A DNA stretch of 35,313 bases from UBA7702 sp051866595 (GTDB taxonomy: Bacteria > Bacillota > Dehalobacteriia > UBA7702), in assembly GCA_051866595.1 (NCBI GenBank), contig JBJDXI010000157.1, positions 1 through 35,313 on the forward strand. Direction: 5' to 3'. How positions within the stretch are numbered: position 1 is the first letter of the stretch; each line of letters opens with the position of its first letter. A program made the translations under genes and the position numbers. Below the pieces are notes generated by a model. It was not told where the DNA came from, made no database searches, and saw only the letters and a program-made list of their open reading frames with translations. Below, one piece after another: positions 32,120-35,313 of the stretch.

Positions 32120-32313
32120 GAAAAATTTTAAGTGAGTGGAAAATAGGAAAATATACCGCTCTTGAATTAGATGAAGCTCCTCCTATGAGAGAATATCGCA
32201 AATTCAGAATAGATGGCAAAGAATATAGCCCGGTTCCTGTGTATGATATGCCAAAGCATATTGCAATAGAGGCAGAAGGGGACTTTAAAGGAAAAGTTGT
32301 CGAGTTTGTTTAA
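32116..32313 (+). CDS. probable immunity protein for the MuF-linked toxin domain
   Basis: 65 residues (MRKILSEWKIGKYTALELDE..., ending KGKVVEFV), beta-rich and unrecognised by motif. The start overlaps the toxin-like frame by four bases (ATGA) and the gene is followed by its own terminator. A small gene stitched to the 3' end of a polymorphic-toxin gene is typically its immunity gene; this is inference from position. The reading frame is intact although the toxin frame is broken. Confidence 0.6.
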   Translation: MRKILSEWKIGKYTALELDEAPPMREYRKFRIDGKEYSPVPVYDMPKHIAIEAEGDFKGKVVEFV

Positions 32314-32346
32314 TACCACCAGCCAAGACGGTCGGTGGTATTTTTA
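32312..32346 (+). terminator. terminator after the probable immunity gene
   Basis: 9-bp stem AATACCACC / GGTGGTATT, 13-nt loop with a possible inner GCC/GGT pairing, then TTTTA. It overlaps the stop codon. Confidence 0.85.
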
Positions 32347-32371
32347 TGCCCATTTTGAGAGGTGACGCCCG

Positions 32372-32635
32372 TTGATTGAAGTATGCCGTCAAAAGGACGG
32401 CTTTATTGTATCCGGCCATGCGCATTATGCCGAGCCTGGTAAAGATATTGTCTGTGCCGCCGTGTCGGCTCTATTGCAGACCTTTCTTGCTTCGGCGGAA
32501 CGTTTGACCGAAGACGAAATAAAAAGTGAATATGGTGCCGGATATGCTTATATATCCTACGAGAATCTATCGGAACGCGCTGCCGTTCTGCTGGATTCTT
32601 TTTTTATTGGCGTCTCGATGATCGCCGAAGATTAG
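32372..32635 (+). CDS. Prp-like cysteine protease (phage copy)
   Basis: 87 residues resembling Prp/YsxB, the protease that trims the N-terminus of ribosomal protein L27 in Bacillota. The catalytic pair is recognisable as the histidine in VSGHAHYAEPG and the cysteine in DIVCAAVSALL. Prophages often carry a homologue near head genes, perhaps as a capsid-maturation protease. TTG start behind GAGAGGTG. It is the only gene I find in the window that ends in TAG. Confidence 0.82.
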   Translation: MIEVCRQKDGFIVSGHAHYAEPGKDIVCAAVSALLQTFLASAERLTEDEIKSEYGAGYAYISYENLSERAAVLLDSFFIGVSMIAED

Positions 32636-33650
32636 TGCTGTCGGTATTGAATTTGAAGGATACTGGTCTGATAATTATTACCGTAAAGTCGTTATTGATA
32701 ACGATGATTTTTCGTTTTACGGAGGGAACGATTCGGATTCTCTTGAGTTAAGATCAAGAACTTTAGATACGGGATCTGAATTTTACAGTCTTTATCATAC
32801 TCCTGATGAAACATTGGTGCATGGTTCAAATATTGCTTATGTTGGGCTGATACACACGAGATTGGCTGAAGGTGATGATGATAACGATAAGTTGTTTATC
32901 GGTGGCGGGTTGCCCGGTATGGCCGAGGTTCCTCTTGACTTGCAGATAACATCGACGGGAAATCTTGGAATGTATTCGGATGGTGTAATCTCTATCACAG
33001 GTTCTTCGATCACGCTGAACGGCGCGGAGCCGTTCACGAAAAACGATAAGATTCCCGTGGCCAACGGCGGCACCGGCCGATCCACCCTCACCAGCGGCTA
33101 TTTTCTCCGTGGAAACGGAACTTCCGCCGTCACCATGAGTTCGGCGGCATCTTCCCGGAGCGCTATGGGGTTAGGCAGTACCACTGGTGCTTTGGGGATT
33201 GCCTACGGAGGCACAGGAGCGACAACGGCAAATGCTGCCGCGAATAATTTATGTGAAGTTGGAACCTGGACTCCGGTATTAACGAACATGGATGGTGCTT
33301 GGCCAGCTTATACCTATGAATGGAATATTGGTTATTACGTCAAAATAGGCCGTCTTGTCTGGGTGCACTGCGATATTGCACCGGGTATATCAAACATAGG
33401 TGGTAATTATGCTCAGATCAGTGGTTTGCCTTACGCCAGCGATGGCAAATATGGTCTTATATTAGTCGAAGCGTATCAAGTTCTTAGTCTTGGTGGAAAC
33501 GGTGATCTTGCTCCTACTGTTCATACAGATGGTTCAGCCGTAAGAGTCCGCACACCGAATGGTGCAGGTTCCTACAATTGGCTGGTCAACACCAGCGTGG
33601 GTACAAATGTAGGGAGACTTAAATTTTCCGGCGTATATCGGACAAGTTGA
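32622..33650 (+). pseudogene. 5'-truncated tail fibre
   Basis: The frame is open from 32622 and reads as fibre-like protein throughout (GIEFEGYWSDNYYRKVVIDND, then LHTPDET-type strands). The only reasonable start is a TTG at 32814, without a good ribosome binding site, giving 278 residues. The N-terminal anchor, connector and collagen parts present in the 9084 gene are absent. From IPVANGG onward (33050) the sequence copies the other fibre. It directly abuts the Prp-like gene, so a deletion probably fused the two regions. Confidence 0.75.
33050..33650 (+). repeat. fibre-tip duplication, copy 2
   Basis: Partner of 10421-11021: same length, same orientation, near-identical outside a short variable patch coded near 33290-33340. 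Confidence 0.9.
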
Positions 33651-33667
33651 TATAAGGAGCGTATAAT

Positions 33668-33829
33668 ATGGAAATTAAAAAATTAAAAGAAAGATTGAAA
33701 ATGATTTATGGTTACTTAAACCGGATTTCGGTGACAGGGACAGAGAACGCCGAAAATCTGACGATTGCGGCCAAGCTCTTGCAGGATTTATATCAGAGTA
33801 TTCCCGATGAAAGGGGTGACGCTGAATAA
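33668..33829 (+). CDS. small phage protein, hypothetical
   Basis: 53 residues, helical and basic at first (MEIKKLKERLKMIYGYLNRIS). ATG behind AAGGAGCG. It lies between the fibre and endolysin genes, like the 79-residue gene at 11036. No family recognised. Confidence 0.65.
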   Translation: MEIKKLKERLKMIYGYLNRISVTGTENAENLTIAAKLLQDLYQSIPDERGDAE

Positions 33830-34618
33830 ATGGTGATTGCTGCATATATTTCCAAGGTGGGGAGAGATCATTGGATCTCTCCCCATTTTACATTGGCTGA
33901 AATGGCTTGTAAGGACGGGAGTGATAAGGTGCTTTACAGTACGGAACTCATGGACAAGCTGGAGAAGCTCCGGGCCTACGGCGGGTTTACCGTTCATATC
34001 AACAGCGGATATCGGACGCCGTCCTACAATAAAAAAATCGGCGGTGCATCGAAGTCTCAGCATACGCTGGGAACGGCTGCGGATATCATCGTCAAAAAGG
34101 ACGGTCAGCCCGTGGATGCCCGTCTGATCTGCTGTCTCTGCCAGGATCTTGGATTTAAGGGTATCGCCCGGATCTCATGGCAGGCCGTCCATGTGGATAT
34201 GCGGTCTTCGGGATCCTATCGCGGGGACGAATACTACGGCTACGGCAATAATGTCAATGGTGATTTCTACCGTTATTTCGGAATGAAAAAATCAATGGTG
34301 GAAGCACTGAAAGATAAAAAACAGGAGGAAGAAGAAGTGACACAGCAACAGTTCAACGACATGATGAATGTTTGGATCTCCCAACAGGCGGCGAAGGAAC
34401 CGGACGAATGGAGCAAAGAGGATCGCGAGTGGGCAGAGGCCAACGGCATCATCAAAGGCACCGGCGCCGGTTACTCGTACCGATCTTGTTGCACCCGGGA
34501 ACAGATGGTAGCTTTTCTGCATAGACTGTATGAGATGGTTGTCGGCACCGTGGACAGCAACGAAGGACAGGCAATGATCAAGGCGATGATCTCCGCTCTG
34601 GAGAACCTCAAAAAATAA
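33830..34618 (+). CDS. endolysin 2: M15 peptidase with SLH-like tail
   Basis: 262 residues, homologous along its length to the endolysin at 11440. It has SGYRT, SQHTLGTAAD and VHVDMR with the zinc-binding His, Asp and His conserved. The tail contains WAEANGIIKGTGAGYSYRSCCTREQM, an SLH-like wall-binding unit. The ATG begins one base after the preceding stop, behind AAGGGGTGA. An internal AGGAGG with an in-frame GTG at 34337 marks the linker/tail border. The gene looks intact despite decay of the prophage upstream. Confidence 0.9.
   Translation: MVIAAYISKVGRDHWISPHFTLAEMACKDGSDKVLYSTELMDKLEKLRAYGGFTVHINSGYRTPSYNKKIGGASKSQHTLGTAADIIVKKDGQPVDARLICCLCQDLGFKGIARISWQAVHVDMRSSGSYRGDEYYGYGNNVNGDFYRYFGMKKSMVEALKDKKQEEEEVTQQQFNDMMNVWISQQAAKEPDEWSKEDREWAEANGIIKGTGAGYSYRSCCTREQMVAFLHRLYEMVVGTVDSNEGQAMIKAMISALENLKK
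34323..34339 (+). promoter_or_regulatory. internal ribosome binding site and GTG in endolysin 2
   Basis: AGGAGG (34323-34328), 8 bases, GTG at codon 170. It would yield a separate 93-residue wall-binding subunit starting at the TQQQFN segment, as in the first endolysin. Confidence 0.72.
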
Positions 34619-34628
34619 GGAGCTGAAA

Positions 34629-34907
34629 ATGTTGGAAACGTTAGTACAGGGCGGTCTGATTGCTGCCGTTGGTGCCATCGTCGGCATCTTCCTGAATCGC
34701 CTCTTTGACCGTCTGAACCGAAAAGACACCGTAACCAAGCTCGAGAAAAAAGTGACCCAACAGGAAGAAGAAAACTGCCTTCTCTGCTATGGGCTTGCCG
34801 CTTGTCTCGACGGCTTGATTCAGCTGGGGGCAAATCACGATGTCCCCATCGCCAAGGATAAACTGGATAAATACCTGAATAAAAAAGCACATGGATTGGA
34901 GGAATAA
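34629..34907 (+). CDS. lysis-cassette membrane/coiled-coil protein
   Basis: 92 residues: one N-terminal transmembrane segment (about 5-24, glycine/isoleucine-rich), a basic coiled coil (LEKKVTQQEEENCLL) and a short C-terminal helix pair (AACLDGLIQLGANHDVPIAKDKL). It stands where the XhlA-like gene stands in the first cassette and has the same membrane-then-coil order, so it is probably a holin partner or antiholin. The next gene follows after two bases. Confidence 0.7.
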   Translation: MLETLVQGGLIAAVGAIVGIFLNRLFDRLNRKDTVTKLEKKVTQQEEENCLLCYGLAACLDGLIQLGANHDVPIAKDKLDKYLNKKAHGLEE

Positions 34908-34909
34908 AA

Positions 34910-35185
34910 ATGAAAATCAACTGGAAAGTAAGGCTGAAGAACCCTGTTTTCTGGGTGAATATCGCAATAGCCATTATTCTCCCTGTATTGACTTATATGG
35001 GCCTTTCCTGGCAGGATATGACATCCTGGGGAGCCCTCGGCGGTGTTCTGCTGGGTGCGCTGAAGAATCCGGTCATCGTCGTGGCTGTGATCGTATCCGT
35101 CTGGAACGCCGTAAACGACCCCACCACCTGCGGGATCGGAGACAGCACCGCAGCACTGCAATATACAAAACCAAAGAAAAACTAA
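34910..35185 (+). CDS. phage holin, phi-LC3 family
   Basis: 91 residues of the Phage_holin_1 type: INWKVRLKNPVFW, LPVLTYMGLSWQDMTSWGALG and DPTTCGIGDSTAALQY are its characteristic blocks. Two hydrophobic segments lie at about 14-31 and 38-60. It would open the membrane for endolysin 2. A terminator follows. Confidence 0.92.
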   Translation: MKINWKVRLKNPVFWVNIAIAIILPVLTYMGLSWQDMTSWGALGGVLLGALKNPVIVVAVIVSVWNAVNDPTTCGIGDSTAALQYTKPKKN

Positions 35186-35195
35186 TATAAATAAC

Positions 35196-35239
35196 GCCCC
35201 TGATGATTCGATCATAAACCGAATCATCAGGGGCTTTTT
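35196..35239 (+). terminator. strong intrinsic terminator after the holin
   Basis: Perfect 15-bp stem GCCCCTGATGATTCG / CGAATCATCAGGGGC, 9-nt loop, then TTTTT. It ends the second lysis cassette. On the minus strand AAAAAG precedes the stem, so it is mainly a plus-strand terminator. Confidence 0.93.
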
Positions 35240-35261
35240 CCTTTTCCGAGGCAAAATCCCG

Positions 35262-35293
35262 TGTGCATTTTCGTGTGCATTTCATGTGCATTT
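35262..35293. repeat. three tandem TGTGCATTT repeats
   Basis: TGTGCATTT at 35262-35270, 35274-35282 and 35285-35293. It lies just past the prophage terminator at the window edge. It could be integrase arm-type sites, part of an attachment region, or the end of a minus-strand gene; the window stops too soon to tell. Confidence 0.45.
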
Positions 35294-35313
35294 TACCGTA
35301 AAAACACCCATTT

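Overview
The window is a piece of a low-to-mid GC, anaerobic Bacillota (Firmicutes) chromosome. I infer this from the short FtsZ, the Gram-positive ribosome binding sites, the lipoprotein amino-acid ABC transporter, the PBSX/phi-LC3-type phage proteins and a pyrrolysine-dependent methylamine methyltransferase. I cannot fix the family. Chromosomal genes are interrupted by two phage-derived blocks.

Layout. (1) 1-1300: tail of an upstream gene, then ftsZ and its terminator. (2) 1380-17990: a compact phage-like cluster. A LexA/CI-type (S24) repressor faces a Cro-like gene across a divergent promoter region carrying repeated ACTTGA-type operators. A single rightward run follows: small regulator, zinc-finger protein, large terminase, portal, scaffold, decoration protein, major capsid protein, a connector/collagen/tail-fibre fusion, endolysin, holins, tail proteins and an M23 peptidase. 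There is no integrase, no replication gene and no long-tail module (tape measure, tube, sheath). The particle therefore looks short-tailed (podovirus-like), and the cluster looks like a defective prophage or a PBSX/gene-transfer-agent-like element. (3) 18513-22284 (minus strand): a sigma-54 regulon. A PAS/AAA+/Fis enhancer-binding protein is followed by three identical 16-bp palindromes, a perfect -24/-12 promoter, then mtbB (dimethylamine methyltransferase, with an in-frame UAG read as pyrrolysine at codon 350) and its corrinoid partner mtbC. (4) 22300-25908 (minus): a PAP2 phosphatase, then an operon for a polar amino-acid ABC transporter and a MarR-like regulator. (5) 26214-30522: a three-Cys Gp37/Gp68 family protein, an aldo/keto reductase with a ferredoxin-like tail (its own sigma-54 promoter), proline iminopeptidase, an AIM24-family protein and an Xre/zinc-ribbon regulator. 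(6) 30592 to the end: a decayed second prophage. It has a truncated small terminase, a terminase::MuF deletion fusion carrying a frameshifted C-terminal toxin-like domain, a probable immunity gene, a Prp-like protease, a truncated tail fibre and an intact endolysin/holin cassette.

How it fits together. The mtb genes would move methyl groups from dimethylamine to a corrinoid protein under sigma-54 control. They depend on pylTSBCD, a MtbA-type methyltransferase and a corrinoid activase, none of which is in the window. Nearly all genes here stop with TAA or TGA; I found one TAG stop, in the decayed prophage, which fits a UAG-decoding host. The two phage blocks share a near-identical fibre tip and homologous endolysins. 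Both endolysins have a strong internal ribosome binding site that should make a free wall-binding subunit.
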